The translations under genes were made by a program, and so were the position numbers. Under the pieces are notes generated by a model. The model was given only the letters and a program-made list of their open reading frames with translations, was not told the DNA's origin and ran no database searches. A stretch of DNA of 64,000 nt from Polydactylus sextarius (Eukaryota; Chordata; Actinopteri; Polynemidae), in the NCBI GenBank assembly GCA_016801845.1, contig CM028917.1, forward strand, positions 6,289,001 through 6,353,000, given 5' to 3'. Positions 10,588 to 24,800 of this stretch are shown in pieces (within the stretch, counting starts at the first letter, position 1; each line of letters begins with the position of its first letter).

Positions 10588-11859
10588 CATTGTTGATAGT
10601 TGCGAGCTAGTGCGCACATATGACATCCCACAGAGAATGAAATTTTCCCTGTTTTTTCGAAAAAAAAAAAAAAAAAAAAAAAAAAATCGATGTTACATTT
10701 CAGTCAATGGGAGAGTTGTTGTGCCAATTTCCACTTGGCTGAAAATGCACAAAAAGGGCTTAAAAACGACTTAATCCTGATTGGACAATGATATTCAGAG
10801 ACTGATCAAATGGTCTACATGCATAACTACTGTTGCAGTGGTAGACAGAAAAAAAATCCATCTGTTTGGCAGTGAGTCGCACAAATCACCCCTATGAACA
10901 AACCGCCCCCAGTAAATTCCCTCAAGTGCGAGCCTTACAAGACAATGCCTTTGATAAGTCACACGACAGTGGCTTTATTTTATCCACTGACTCGGATCAA
11001 TTTACCCATAAGCTGTGGCAAGTTCAGCCATGAGACCACTTTTTTATTTCATTTTAATCATTTTTTTTTTTGTTATAGATGCAAGAAGAAAAAAGCTAGG
11101 AGCAGATGAACTGATCAGAATTTTTTTTTAAAAGCAAACTGGTGAAGCAAGTTTTATCAGGGCAGTGGTCATTTTGAGAAAAAAAAAAACAACAAAAAAA
11201 CAAGGCAACATGCCATCACTCTGATTTGCACAAATCTTTACCAGATAAAACAATGATGCAAATAAACATGCAAACATTTCTTGACAAATGATCATTGCAG
11301 ATGAAACTACAAGGTCAAGATCAGGTGGAAAGTTTTATGAGCATAAATTATGTTTTTCTCTTTTTGGATATCTCAGTCTCACAAATCTGGACAGACTTTA
11401 CTCCCACTCAGTCCTCATTCCTAAGGCAATGAAATACATCTTTGTCCCCACCTCCCCCACAGGTCATACAAGAGGGGTCACTTGTCTGTGGTAGAGATTA
11501 AACATATGGATTAAATGGTAATCCATTCATTACGCATCACACAGCTGCAACATTGGAGCTGGGTATCGTGTGTCATTGGCATCATATTACACATACATTA
11601 ATAGAAATCGGTGTAACCCTAAAGTGCACTCAGGGTCTATACACCACTAACTATATCATACAGAAACGAATGAACACCACAGCCATTTATCACCTCTGTC
11701 AAATGTAAACAGTACAGTAATGTCTCCCTCTGCTGAATGTGAGGAGGAGTTTTCCTTTACCCTTACAATTAAAATACAGTATATGGTAAAACTGTTATTA
11801 ATTCTTGTCAAATTTGTGTATACACAACTGGGTTTGTACTTGCACATTGTTTGCAAGAA

Positions 11860-11935
11860 TGCAGCTCATTATGTTAAGTGTGTGTGTGTGTATGAATGTA
11901 TGTGTTAACCACACAAGAGAGCAGAGGTGCAAGAA
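11860..11935 (+). repeat. Direct repeat copy 1, upstream of the carhsp1 promoter
   Basis: GCAGCTCATTATGTTA, a short TG tract, then TGTATGTGTTAACCACACAA and GAGAGCAGAGGTGCA. The second copy lies at 13058-13160. Confidence 0.85.
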
Positions 11936-12204
11936 TCATTCTGTGTCCAGTGTAGCTACAAGCTGCTTTTATCAGAGGCCTACATTTAAATATTTAATTT
12001 TTATTATACGCAGATTTTTTTGTTCTTGGCAGAAATTAACTTAAATTAAAAAAACGACGCCAAAACAATTTGGATCCATATGTCAACGTTTTATTTATTC
12101 ATGATTAAACGAGAATTATGGAGTCGCTTTACCTTGTATTTACGGTAAACTGTGTTTTTTTTTTTTCATGTCGCACTGTAGCGGTAGTTACGGTAAAATG
12201 TTTG

Positions 12205-12234
12205 CCAGGTGACGTCACTGTAGACTGAGTCACG
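12205..12234 (+). promoter_or_regulatory. CRE palindrome and AP-1-type site upstream of putative carhsp1 exon 1
   Basis: A perfect CRE octamer TGACGTCA lies at 12210-12217, and TGAGTCA at 12226-12232, eight bases further on. Both sit just before the putative first exon. Such sites bind CREB/ATF and AP-1 factors; whether they are used here is inferred from position alone. Confidence 0.5.
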
Positions 12235-12453
12235 CCCATTCAGAAACCGAGAGAGTGAGTGAGTGAAGAGGAGAGACCAAGTATTTACGCTGCTGGACTC
12301 TTGCACAGTTGAAGCTTGTCAAAGTCACATCCCAACCTGCGGCGGGACAAAGTAAAACTAAACTCGACCCGAAAGTGTTCTCCTTTTCTTCCTAGGACAC
12401 GTTTTTCTTCGAGTCGACAACATCCTTTGAGCCGTGAAGTTGCAGGACGCGAG
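12235..12453 (+). other. carhsp1: Probable non-coding first exon of carhsp1
   Basis: This is the only GC-richer, CpG-containing block in the surrounding 20 kb. It ends in a strong donor (gcgag|gtgagtg, GT at 12454), follows a promoter-like segment with CRE and AP-1 sites, and contains no long frame. The next plus-strand gene is carhsp1, whose exon 2 begins with an acceptor inside its 5' UTR, so a non-coding first exon is needed upstream. The 20.5 kb gap makes this link an inference. It could instead start an unrelated non-coding transcript. Confidence 0.5.
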
Positions 12454-13057
12454 GTGAGTGATGCGCCTTCGTAAACACTTACGAGCGAGACATCAAACAA
12501 ACAGCGTTTGTACCGTGAACGCAACACGGTTCATTCCCTCCCACCAAGTTTATTTTTATTTTTATTTTTATTTTGTAAACTAACTGCGAATGTTTTAACA
12601 TAAATTGAATTATAAAGTTACAGACAGTTGGTTTGGGTTTTTGTCGTAGAGGTGGGGGCCAGTTTGGCTGTCAGCAAGGTTGTTAATTAGTCCAACTTAT
12701 TAGTGGCGTTCAAGTACTTTTTTTTTTTTTTTAACATAATATTTCCATGATGGCTCGCGGTTTTCTGGCGCGAGCTCGCGTTCATTTCCTTGGGAGGTGG
12801 AGGCAAAGCAAGGGGACACCAGGCAATAACACAATACTGTGTGTGTATGCATGCATACGTGTGTGTATATAAATGTGTGTGTGTGTGTGTGTGATTCATT
12901 TACCTGTTCACACAAGTCACACAAGTCAGTGCTGTGTATAAAAACAGAATATTTCATTCACAGACTTGAGAAGGTTTTTTTCCTCATCTCAAACAGTGCG
13001 ACTTAATGAAGTGCTTCTGTGGGCGCCTAAGAGCTGTGGGATGGTGTTATCTATATG

Positions 13058-13069
13058 CAGCTCATTATG

Positions 13070-13119
<50 letters not shown>

Positions 13120-13160
13120 CATGTATGTGTTAACCACACAAGAGAGCAGAGGTGCAGGCA
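13058..13160 (+). repeat. Direct repeat copy 2 with expanded (TG)n, downstream of putative exon 1
   Basis: It has the same flanking words as copy 1, but the TG tract is about 45 bp instead of about 15. Confidence 0.85.
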
Positions 13161-14019
13161 GAGTTCTTGGTTGAGCCTGTTGTTGGTTGAAACAAAAAAC
13201 ATCAGTTGATGTGGTGGGCAGGCGGCGCTTGTGACAGATCATAATGTACAGATTTACACGTCTGAACTTTATGAGTCTGGCTCTGAGTTTAACCTGCTTG
13301 TTGTTGTTCAACAGCTGGCCGCACATGTATGTCTGCATGTTTTAGCTTGTTCTGAGTTGTTCACAGGCTGGTAAGACCTTAAGTTCCCTCCTCCAAATGC
13401 TAAAAAAAGACCAAAATACCATCCAGGTTGTATAGACCAGAATGCATTTCAGCAATAAGATGTCTCATTCTGAAAATAATGAGGCATTACTTTTTGTTTT
13501 CTCAAATGCCCCAGGAAATATTTTTGCATCTAATTTTCTTCTTTTGCAATCGATTCAATCTGTAGCATCTCCCCTCATTTTCTCAGAGCATTGCATTGTG
13601 GGAGATTTAATTATACTTTAGTTTGTCACTTTTCCAGCATGAACTGATGTGATAGTCTAGTAGTGTTAAACCGAAACACAGCTCAACATACTGTATCAAT
13701 AAAATCCTATAAAGGAATAGATTAAGTGGATGTCAAAATACTGCCTGCTGGTTTTTAGTTGTGGTTTCATGGTTTTACTGCTGTGTTCACGATGCAGAAT
13801 CTAAAAGAAACTTTTGCTTGCATTTATTGGTTTGGCCAACGCAGCACCACATCACAAAAGTTGAGTCTGATTCAACATTTTTTTGCCGGACAGACACGGG
13901 TTGTTTTTGCTGGTTCCCAGTCTGCTGTATGGATGGATTATGTCCATTCAGATAGATGAGATGGCTGCGTGGCAGTATCCTTTCTTTGTTTGACGGGGTC
14001 CGCAGAAAGCATTTGGGCA

Positions 14020-14340
14020 GACATCAATCAGTCACAATGTTAAAACCACTGACAGTGAAGTTATTGACATTGATCGTCTCTTTACAACACAGTGCTCTAC
14101 TGGGGAACCTCCAGTCCTGGTATTCGTCTGGAAGTTACTCTGACATGTAAAAACCTACGCAAACATTGGTACGAACTATTTACACTGCACTTATCACACC
14201 ATCACTGCCATTTAATGATCCGAGATGCTGAACCAGACCCCGAACTCTCCAGATCCCAACCACCTGTGGGATGTGCTGGAACAGTACAGATCCGTAGAGG
14301 CTCCACCCACCAAACCATAGGACCCAACTAACGTGCTGCT
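14020..14340 (+). mobile_element. Degenerate Tc1-like transposon remnant
   Basis: The remnant starts near ATCAGTCACAATGTTAAAACC, a sequence typical of one teleost Tc1 family terminus. MLYWGTSSPGIRLEVTL (from 14092) and then, in another frame, SPDPNHLWDVLEQYRSVEAP (about 14248 onward) are pieces of the transposase around its last catalytic acidic segment. The middle is deleted and the frame is broken. Confidence 0.75.
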
Positions 14341-15946
14341 AACTTTCACCATAGAAAAATGTTGACCTGATGGTTGTATCATTTAAACCTCTACCAGATC
14401 TAAAAACAGAGGGACAGATGAAGGACTTTTAATATCAAACTAATATTTTTTTTGAAACACAATCGGTTGATGTTCGTCATTGCTTCACTACATGTGGTCT
14501 ACATGATTCCACGTCTTTATATTTGCCAGCGTCATCATAAATGCTTATTTTCAAGCAGGTCACATACAATGTTAGCTGTGTTTTTTTTTTTTTAAGACTG
14601 TTTCTTTTACAGCTTCAAAGTCAGGAGATGGCTCCTGTTGTGAAGGCCTTGAGTGTTGTTGTGCAATATGATCTCCTGTAATAGTCCCCTGTGAGCAGAC
14701 TGCAGACAATAAAGCAGCGATAATGAGAGAAGGACTGAGTGTGAGGGTGAGAGATGGAGGACATGGAGCTGCTGAGCTGGGAAAGAAGTGTGAGCAGGTA
14801 GATTAAAAGTTTTAACTGAGGAGAGAAGAAAGGTTGGACACCATGTGGGAAGAAGTGTCCTCCAGGTTTTGGGAAATGGCTGCAGGGATTCACATTAGCG
14901 ATTATGTTAAGACATAAAAGTTACATCTCAGCAAGGCAGCAAACAAGTCAGTTTACCTAAAGTTTTCCTCAATAATTAATTTTATTGCCTAGTAAAACGT
15001 TTAGCAAATCTTCACATTAGATAAGCTGCAAATGGTGGACGTTTGCTAGAAAAATTACCAGTAAAACGGAAATGAAAACAGATGCTATCCAGTTTCTTTT
15101 ACATCTCTAATAAGAGCAGTTATTAAAATCACATTATGATGTCTGGGGAGAACATGAGGCTGGTCTGGAATAAAAGAGACAAACCATAAATGGCAGCTTG
15201 GAGAGAGAAAACATGTAATGTAGTCAGGAGATGGGGTGAATGAAGTCTGGCTGTATTTATTCACCTCTGTAAACTGTGTGTTTGTGTGAGAATAAAGCAG
15301 AGAGGGCTGTTGAGCCAGCAGCTAGCGACTGATCTCTTACACTGAAATATGACTGGAATGAGTCCTGGAGGCACATCTCCGCGCTTATCAACACATCAGT
15401 CAAGGTTATACTTTGAGAAACGTGTGGGAAGAGACATCGCCAAACAGCGCCATGCTCGGCTAAACCTGTGTTTTAAAGTGGTCTCCAGAATTTGCGTGTA
15501 AATACACTGTGCTACAAAGTATGGACTGCAGCAGTCGTCCGATCATGTTCAGATGAAGAGATGCCTCATTTTCATGGGATCGGGATAAGAAACATCAGCT
15601 TACCTTAACGTGTAATCAACAAGTGTATCAGTGATAAACGATGCTGCATTCTTCTTTTATTTTTTTATTTTTGTCCCAACATTTGGACTGATTATGCAGT
15701 GAGAGAATTGAGTCTCAATGGTGACGAAGCGAACAGTTTTGCAGGAATGAAACCTAGTGTTAAACTGCCTATAAAAATTAGTCAAATAAATGTTGACATT
15801 TGTTGGACATTATTAATAATTTTTGGATCTTGTGATTCACACAGGAAAGAAATCAGCAGATCATGTTGGATTCCTCATCTCTGTTATGTTTAATTAGTCT
15901 GTTGCAGAAGTACAGTAGATATTTTGTTATGAGTTGTGGCGTTTCC

Positions 15947-15952
<6 letters not shown>

Positions 15953-15988
<36 letters not shown>
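15953..15988 (+). repeat. (TA)n microsatellite
   Basis: A pure TA tract of 36 bp. Confidence 0.95.
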
Positions 15989-15991
<3 letters not shown>

Positions 15992-18900
15992 ATTTGATCC
16001 AGAAACAACATTTCGATCTATAGAACTGTTTGTGTGATGGTTTATAAGACACTGTCAGAAGTTCAGAGGTTGGCAATAATGTTATGTTTTCACATAAAAT
16101 AGTAAAACACCAACTAATGACGTTGATTTATTTGGCAAAATTTGGTTATTTGGTAAAAAAGATCTGAACGGTTCAACGATTTCATTTCTCTGTTGTGAAT
16201 CTACCTGTTAAAGTAGCCTCTAATTAGTAGTGGTGTGTTATCCATTTATATCTTATCTGTGGCTGAATTAGATCATTGTAGTCAAATAGATTTTGATCTA
16301 TATCAATATGTTCTTAAAATATTACCTTTATATCAGGGTGTACTTTATATCTCAAAGGAGAATCTCACTGTAGAGTCGTATGTGTTCAGTATCCCACTTT
16401 ACTGTTTCTAGGTCACAGTTGAGATACTGACACCAGCTTCTATCGCCCTCCCTTTACTTTCATTTTAGTATCTTCTAAAGGTGTCATGTTACAGTGTGGG
16501 AAACAGGTACTGCTCTGTCAACACAGTGTAAACACATAGTTTAGAGTAGCGTTTAGCCGGGTGATGAGGACACACACATGATCATGTTTCATTGTTCGTG
16601 TGGAGGTTACCGTGTTTGTTTGCTGTCCAGTTATTCTGTCTGCAGTAGGAAACACAAGATGCGTAATAACGAGAAAGCTTGTGCTCTGTTTTTTTTAAAT
16701 CCTCCAATATAAAAGACGGTGTCTTCAAACTCAAAGAGAAAACTGAAAAATCAGTTTCATAAAAACGTTGACTTGCACCTGTCTCTAACTCTCCACATCA
16801 CCTGAATCTTGAGTTGCAATGCCGTTTTTGGTTTGATGTCTTTGTGGGAATATAACTGTTGGCAGGAAATCTTCACCCACAGGAAGTGAACATCCAAACT
16901 GTCTCCTAAACTACAGTAAATGTCTGATTTCTTCGGAGAAAACTGCACTCAAACGGCAGTTGTTTGTTGTGTTTTATTCACCAGTACTGAGGCTAACTGC
17001 AGCCCACCAGCGTGGTGCTTTTTTTCTGTTTTCCTCGACACTTTGAGGGGCGTAAACATTTATGTCTTCTGTTCTTGTATTTTTTCCCACTGTTTTTCTT
17101 TAGTCTCGTCTGTTTCCTGACTTTTCAGTATCTGTAAATTTTACCCCTTTGTTTTTTTTCCCTCCCAATACTGGTTCTGATACCTTAAATTGTCTCGTAT
17201 CATCTGATACCATGCAATGATCCCATACCTTTTTTTTCCATTCTTGGTGGGATTTTCCAGTAGGGCTGGTCTGGCTAAAACATCATGTTACTGTTGTTTT
17301 GAGTAGAATTATGATTCCCTCCACAGGTTTGTCTGTGGTTGAGCATATGGTGAAACACTGAGGCTAAAGACTCAACACACACATTTCTGCATTGTGTTTC
17401 CTCTTTGATTTTATTCAGAAAACACCAGGAGTTGTGCTCTGTATCCTTCTGTTGTTCTGCTTGTCATGCCCCTAGCCCATCTTGTTTCATGTTTGCAAAT
17501 GGTGATGGTAGTTCTTGTTCTGATACTAAAGCTGCAGAGCAGAACAAGGTCCTTGTTCCCATCTGCAGTTTTCAGGCTAGCCATTTAACACCTAACAACA
17601 CGCCAGTTCGCAGCAAATAAACATGTTATGAATGAATTACAGCGTATCAGAGCAGCACATAGACTCCAGAACTGAGACAGTATTTTAAGCAGCGGTTCAG
17701 ACTTTTCCAATACTATTATCAGAATCAGAACAACTCCACGTTTTAATTGGTTTTTACTTTTTAATCTCCTAAAGTACAATAAGTCTATGTATGTTATTTA
17801 AACGGGGGGATGAAATATTGGAAAATGTAATATCAACTTGTTTTTCCAAACACAACTATAGACCAAGTTTTCATTGAAGTACAACAAACCACTGCTCTTC
17901 TGGGTTGAAGGTGATTTTTCTGAATGCATCAACTACATAGTTTGTGTGAAAGTTGTGAAAAACTTGCTGGTATAAGGGCACCATGGGAAGTCTAGCCCTG
18001 CAGACAGAGAAAAGTTGCACAAGGCAGACCATTTCAAATGTTGAAAGACAAATAGTCATTACATATTTCTGGTGTTTCCCTGCCAGTGTGAAAAGAGCTC
18101 GTAGCTTGATTGTAGGGTGATGACGATAATATGTGGTAACTGTTTGCAGAACAGTTGCTTGTTAAACTGCTGCTTGTGTCTTTGTCCATTACTGCATTTA
18201 GTTAATGTCTCCTGTAGTACAGTGAGAGTGTCAGAGTTTAGGCCAACCCAGTTGTGACAGTAGTCCATACAGGGAAAAGGTGTGAATTTCACAACTCATA
18301 ACCACTGTAGGAAAATGGAAATGGGAAGCTAGTCCAATCTGTAACCCTCCAGATGTAAGACTTCACAGGAAATGGTGCTTATCTGCCCGTTTAATGTCCA
18401 GTGGGGAACATTAGTATCTTGTCTCTTTCCCAGCCTACACAGCACTGAAGAGAAGAAAGGGGCCATTGTCATGTTTAAGCGGTCAGCTGGGTCCAGTGCC
18501 TCTGCTGCGCATCACTGAGTTTAAAATGAAGGGGCCATGTTTTTCTGTCACTCATCTTTTCTCTGTTTCTTTAGTTTTTTCTGTGTGAACTCAAAATAGC
18601 ACAAGTATAACTCAAACACAGTTGCATCTTACGATTGCTGCTCTTTTTTTTTAATTCTATTTTGAACTATAAAAACAGCCCAGTTAGCAAGTTATGGATG
18701 GTACAGAATAAGAAAGCGCCCAAGTTGAATGCAAAGCAGAATCCATTGTGTTTAGTCACTGACACACTAAACAAATCATTATCATCATTACAGTTCAAAT
18801 ATTTTATTGTTTCGTTTGAACAGTAGTCGTTTCAGATGACACATGACAGAACCAGTAATAGTCTAGATGTGGCAGCTGGCATGGCAGCGTTATGTTTTTG

Positions 18901-21900
18901 GGTTGTTTATGATGTTTAAGTTTTTTCCGTTTCCACTACTTTGTTGTGTTTGTGCAACTATTACACTACAAGTGCACCAACTGTGCCTGAAAGAAGTGTA
19001 AAACACCGTCATTGAATAATTCTGGATGGGTTGAGATAAATGGTATTAAGTGCAGTAGAAAAAGATAAAGCTGGTTAAGGGGAAATGGGTTAGCTGAAAA
19101 GTTAATTTCAGCACTAATACAAATGAACCCCAGTCAAAATGTACTGAGTCAGGAGACGTGATGGAAGGTGGAATTTTCTAGTAATTTTCAGCTTCAATAA
19201 TCTCATTGCAGACGTGATGTTTCATCTCAGACTGGGCTTGTTTGTCTGATGTGACGTACACGGGGATGTAATGGCTCTGTAACAGCTCATCACTGTTTTC
19301 ATTTCACTGCCTAATGCAGTGATCCCATATAGTGTAATATCATTATGGAGGCAATCCTGTAAAACACCAAGACTAAATCAATGGTGTACCTCTTAGCGCT
19401 GAGGCGTTTATGACAGTGTGTAGATTTATTGAACTATCTGGGACTAGCTTTAGAGGTTTCTTCTTTTCTTTCTTTAATTCAACAGCTGAACTGAAGGAAA
19501 CAGATTATTCTTTTTTTGAATTTCAGTTTAGAGTTTGTGTTCCCTTGCGTTCCACACACATGTCAAATAGAGTATAGAGACCAAATGAGCTGTTTGAGGT
19601 TTGTTGTTTTTCCCCATGTTGGGACATGCTGCTCTTGTTATTTCCTAATAAGCATGTGAAACCTATAATCAGGTGATGGTTAATCTGTTGTTGTACCTTA
19701 GAGGAGGACACCAGTGTTTAGCTCTGTTGCTTTTGTGTAGCGTTTAAAGGACAAACAATAAAGCTGATGCTTGAATTGATTGTTGTACTCCGGGTGATTC
19801 AGATCCTTACACGTCTCCTGTTGCGGTCAATTCACGACAGGCTTTGTACGATGCAACCTTTGTCACTTTTTTCTCTGAAGAATAATGTTAAAGCCATTAA
19901 CTCGTTGGTGTCCATTGTGGGAACCGCAACAGTGTTGCTCCTGCACACAATCATGACATAAAGATCACAATATGTTTCAAATATTGTTAATGTCAAGATG
20001 ACACAGTTTAATAACTAAAGCATTGCGCAAGAAGAAACTTTGAATTAAAGGTGATGATAACTGAAAGTTTAGGGCCACCAAAGGTCATTAGAATTTCTCT
20101 TTACGGAGCCTTGGGGATTTATTAGTAAAATTGAATCCATCAATCCATAAAACAGTTTTCAAGAACCAGAAAATGTGTTTTATCTTCTGAGGACCATGAA
20201 TATGAAAACTTGTGCTTTTCATTACTTGTGCTTGTACTTGATTTTGTACCTTTTGAAGCGATTGGATTGGTGAAAACTTCCACTTTAACGTTGCATCACC
20301 AAAGTCAAGAGGATTCATCATGTGGACACCGTGAATGTCGTAGTTAATTTCATCTCAATCCTTAGTAGTTTTTAATGCCTCAATTTTGCGATAGATATGT
20401 TTTCGGGTTTTCCATCGGTCTCACTGTTGTGAAGACGATGTCTCTGAAACAACTGAGGTAATGATGTCAAATTCAGCACAGACGTTTGCTTGGACTCACT
20501 GTTGAACTGTTCAGATTTTGGTGGCTGAAGTTTACAGTTTACAGTTACTTGGGAATTTGAGCACTAATTTTCTCCTTTCAGTAGACTTGTTGATGCAGGT
20601 GTTAAATCACAAGACTGGTGGTTTGACAGATTCACCACTGTAGTATTCCCCACTAAACTGTAACATATAACACCAGCATAGCCAAAAACAACTTCTAACA
20701 TGGACACAGTAGCTGAAATATTTAACTTACTGGTGATTACACAGGATGAGACATGGCTGCTTCCTTTTTCCTGCTGTTTCAGGAAGTGGTGATCATCAGC
20801 TGTGGTTGTGACGCCCCAAGGGCTTGATGCGATTGTCACAATGTGGTAGGACAAACCTAACCTGAAAGTTGTATCATGCATATCCATGTGCACAGCACAA
20901 ACAAATTAAGCATGCGTCTTGCAAATCTATGCTTGACTGCTCCTTCCGTAGCGCTACTGCTGTTGGTATAAATGTTCTAAAACTGCTAGACAGTATCAGG
21001 TTAGAAAAACATTCTGAATGCTGGCGCCATTGTTAAATACTGGTGTGATGTGACCAGTGGATCAACATTTGAAAGATAAAATCAGCAAAAGTAAAGACTC
21101 CCGGTGCGCACATGTGTCTGTGTCAACAGTTCACAATAGCACAGTGGAACAAAAAGAATAAAAGAAGGATATGCTAATGAACAGCTCTTATAAATGGCAG
21201 CTTTAAGGGAAAAAACTGGCCGAAGCCTAGATAGACATTTACGAGTGTGCTTTTTTTTTTTTTTCTCGATCGTACCAACATTAATTATTTTGCTTTGTTT
21301 CAGTTGAGCTGAGAGAGGTTTTTATTTCCATGAGCACAAAGGGTGATGTAAAGTAGTTTGATCAAAGGCCATTCTTTGACTCCTCACCTATTCTTTACCT
21401 GGAGCATCCGAATAAATCACAATTTCTAATGAACCACTGCTTTGATTTTTATGTATGAAATGACTCATCATCATCTATTAAGTCTTTAGACAGAAATCAC
21501 TTAAAGCTCCCGAATCTAAGATGACAAAACACACAACCATTAAGTGTAAAACTTCAAAACTCACATTATTTGTTCCATCACGGCGTGTGCTTTGATCAGA
21601 TTTGACTGAAATGGCAGCTTAAGAGAAGGAAACATCTAACGGGTGTTTTTTGTTGTTGTTGTTGTTGTTGTTTTTTTTTTTTCTTCTTCTGAATTGTGAT
21701 TAAAAACATCACACGTTGAACCTGAGTGATGGAATCCAGCATGAATTTAATGGCAAAGGTGGATCAAAGTAAGTAGATTGAGACAATAGGTTTTCAAGGC
21801 CTTGAAGGGCCAGAAAATAATCATGTGTCTGTGTTGAATTATCTCAGTCCTCAATAAAGGGCAGAGATAAATCCCCAGACCTCTGTGCTGATTTGGTGAG

Positions 21901-24479
21901 TCAGAGCTGCTGCGGTAGTAAATGTGGTGCACACGGACAGTTTCTTTTTTTCTTTTATTTAATAGGGTTGACGATCTGACTATTGTATATTGCAGATTTT
22001 AATTTGGCGTATCAATTTGGACGTCCATTTCCAATGAATCATACAGATTGCATCATCAAAACTGTTCTATATTTAGATGTTTTCATTTTTAAAGTTGACT
22101 TGCTGCTAGCAGGCTCTTAGCATGCTAACTGCAGCTGGAGAAGTTGTTGTTCACGTTCCTGTTCTGTGTGGACCAGCTGGGATAGTTGACTAGCAGTGAC
22201 TTAGCTTTCAAGTTAAAATACTACACTAATGTAGCGCATCATAAATGAACACCAGTATTGTCCAGACATACATACAACATACAAACTAAGCCAAAAGTGT
22301 GATCATTTTGTAAATGGAAGATGGTGGCAATCAGAAACACGTCTCAGAAATGTCAGAGCAGCAAATATCAATATGATGCAGATATTAGGAGGTATTTTTT
22401 ACAGTAAAGCAATGCATTTATTTCTTAAAATAAGTAGTAGATAATTTGACTAAACAGTTGGGTGTTCACATCCTTTGAGATCTTATTAAATTTGCAGGTC
22501 TTGCTGATGCTGTAGATGTAGATTCTGATCAGAGCCTTGATGCTAACAAGTTAAACTGGTGGTGTTCCTAGGTGCCGAACATTATACTAATAACTCAATC
22601 CCAAAACAAAGCTGTTTGGCAGTGTTTTGGGAACAGACAGACCTTTCCTAAATTGAGTTGAGTGAACACACCCCATGCCATTGTTTTAGTATCAGCTTGG
22701 AACTTCAGGCGTGACAGACGAGCGCTTCCTCTGAGTTGACTTTTTTTTTTTCGTTGGTACAGAAACCATAAATACAGCCACCTTAGAAGTAAAGAGTCAG
22801 TGTGTGTGGATTAATGAGGTGAAAACATGTTGGTTTGGATCCATGTGTCCTCTCAGTGGGTGAGAACCTGAGACAGGACGAAGCTGAAATTCGGTCCAAC
22901 ACGGAACAAATAGGCGACGCTGACGAAGCCTAAAAACCTGCAGCGACAATGTCAGGAAATACCACGAAATAAATGAATCACGTGAGGCACGGAGCGGCCA
23001 ACAAAACAAACCACAACATGATTACATGTTTAAATCTCAAGATCTCTGAAGAGTTAATTAATTTAATTATATTGTAATAAATATCAGCTGATATTAAATT
23101 TTGTAGAGAGCTCTCAAAACTGACCCCAGGTTCAACATTAGAGGTTCAATATCGGTCCCAATGATCAGAGAAGATTATTGGATGATACAGTCTGCCCTCA
23201 GCCCACGTTATGATTGTTTTTTTTTTTTTAATTTCTAAAAACCCAGACCTGGGGCGGTGCACACAGATGGACATAACACCAGTGCCTCTCGTAGAAAACA
23301 AGTCAAAGAGCAAACGGTGCTTGTGTGAATCTCAGTGTACGTTCAGCCTCAGTGAATGTGTTCATGATTGAAATATGTGAGATGCTGCACTGACGCACGC
23401 CAGGGGGTGAGTCATCAAATTGCAGGATCAGCACCATCTTTTGTTGCCACATACGAATGCATATCACATTTGGCCTCGCGCGCACACATACACAGGAACC
23501 ATACAGCCACCCACTCTGACTAACACAAACACACACACACACACACAAACAGCTTAATATAATAGGCTGGATGTGTTTATGGTTAATGCTCTCTGCCTCC
23601 TGTGCTGCATAATACGCCTAAAGCAGCCACTCTCACTCTTTGTGTCGGTACATAGTGGTCGTCAATAACCGGCCTGTGGCTGTCAACAACCCCCATCCAC
23701 TTCACGTTTTCTTTTCAACTGTTTCACAACAGAGAGGCCACAATGACAGAGCAGCCACCAGCAAGGCCAACCGAGGCTGCTGTAACAGAGCAGTGTTTAT
23801 CAGTAAACTCACAGAGACAAAGTCTGACGCTTCATAGATCAAATGATTAAATAAAATAGATCAGGTCGTCGATCATTAACTCTTTCCTTCTATTGTGATC
23901 ACACCAAAAGATTATTTGCATGAGTTTGGCAGCTGGAGTGTTTCTGGGGTATTTTACAATCGGCAAATATTGACCAGTCAGTGGCAGTAAACACATCTTA
24001 CCTGACTGTCCAACTGCTTCTCCAAGCCTTCTCCTTTTTATTTATGAATCTATAAAGTACACCAGATGTTTTACACACCTCAGATAACAACAACAGATAA
24101 ATTTACCCCATGTTTCCTGTTTCTCTGTAATTTCAGTTGATAGTTTTTTTGTGATCAATCGGTACATGTTTCCTGTGTTGGCATTACCCAGTGTTAATTT
24201 GTTTCAATTCGTATCTTGACGTTTTGATGTGTTAGTTGTGAACACGTCATCAAACTTCCTCCTTAGCTTCCTCAAATGTTCATGTCATTCAAACCTCACA
24301 GCCTCAGTTCTCAGGGGGTTGTGGCTTTGGCGGTGTTGGGGTTATTTTGTGATATTTTAAACCAAAACACGAAAAAGTTCTCTAGTAGGGTTGTTCATAG
24401 CCGAGATGTGACTGAGGGCACTTTGTATGAGTATAAGTTACTAAAAAGAAAGAAGTGAATACAATGTGATGCTCTAAAG

Positions 24480-24800
24480 TGAAAGATAAAGGTCACTATG
24501 ACCTCTTAAAACCATGTTTGGACTCCTGACATTGAGATCTCAAGATCACGATAAACAAATGTCTTCAAAAAAGTTCAAATATGTCTTCAAACCTTTACTG
24601 AAAATATGAACGGACAACATTTTGTTTGTTAATGGTCAAAGGTCAACGGGACTTCATCTTTATGTGAATGCGTCAGAACAGGATTTTCACTGATTTGGCA
24701 TAAACGTTCACTTAGACTCAAAGATGAAGTCTTCAGATTTTGGTGGTCAGAGGTTACTGTGACCTCATGTTTTTGACCACAACTCATGTATTTAAGCTCT
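24480..24800 (+). repeat. Dispersed repeat family X, decayed copy
   Basis: Shared words are CACTTAGACTCAAAGATGAA, TTTTGGTGGTCA, ACTGTGACCTCA and a following CAACTCA. The family recurs in both orientations elsewhere in the window and resembles a repeat common in teleosts. Confidence 0.6.

Larger units (their letters stand above)
9246..12200. other. Intergenic region between protease cluster and carhsp1 promoter
   Basis: It contains poly-T and poly-A runs (about 10167-10188, 10661-10686), the 12-bp palindrome and one direct repeat copy. About 9830-10150 has a TATA-like box and an LTR-like look, but no ends could be defined. No gene was seen. Confidence 0.5.

Noticed and set aside
20040..20340. 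Weak resemblance to another common teleost repeat (wording near GAGGACCATGAATATG, inverted)
   Set aside because: Too diverged to define ends or family by eye.
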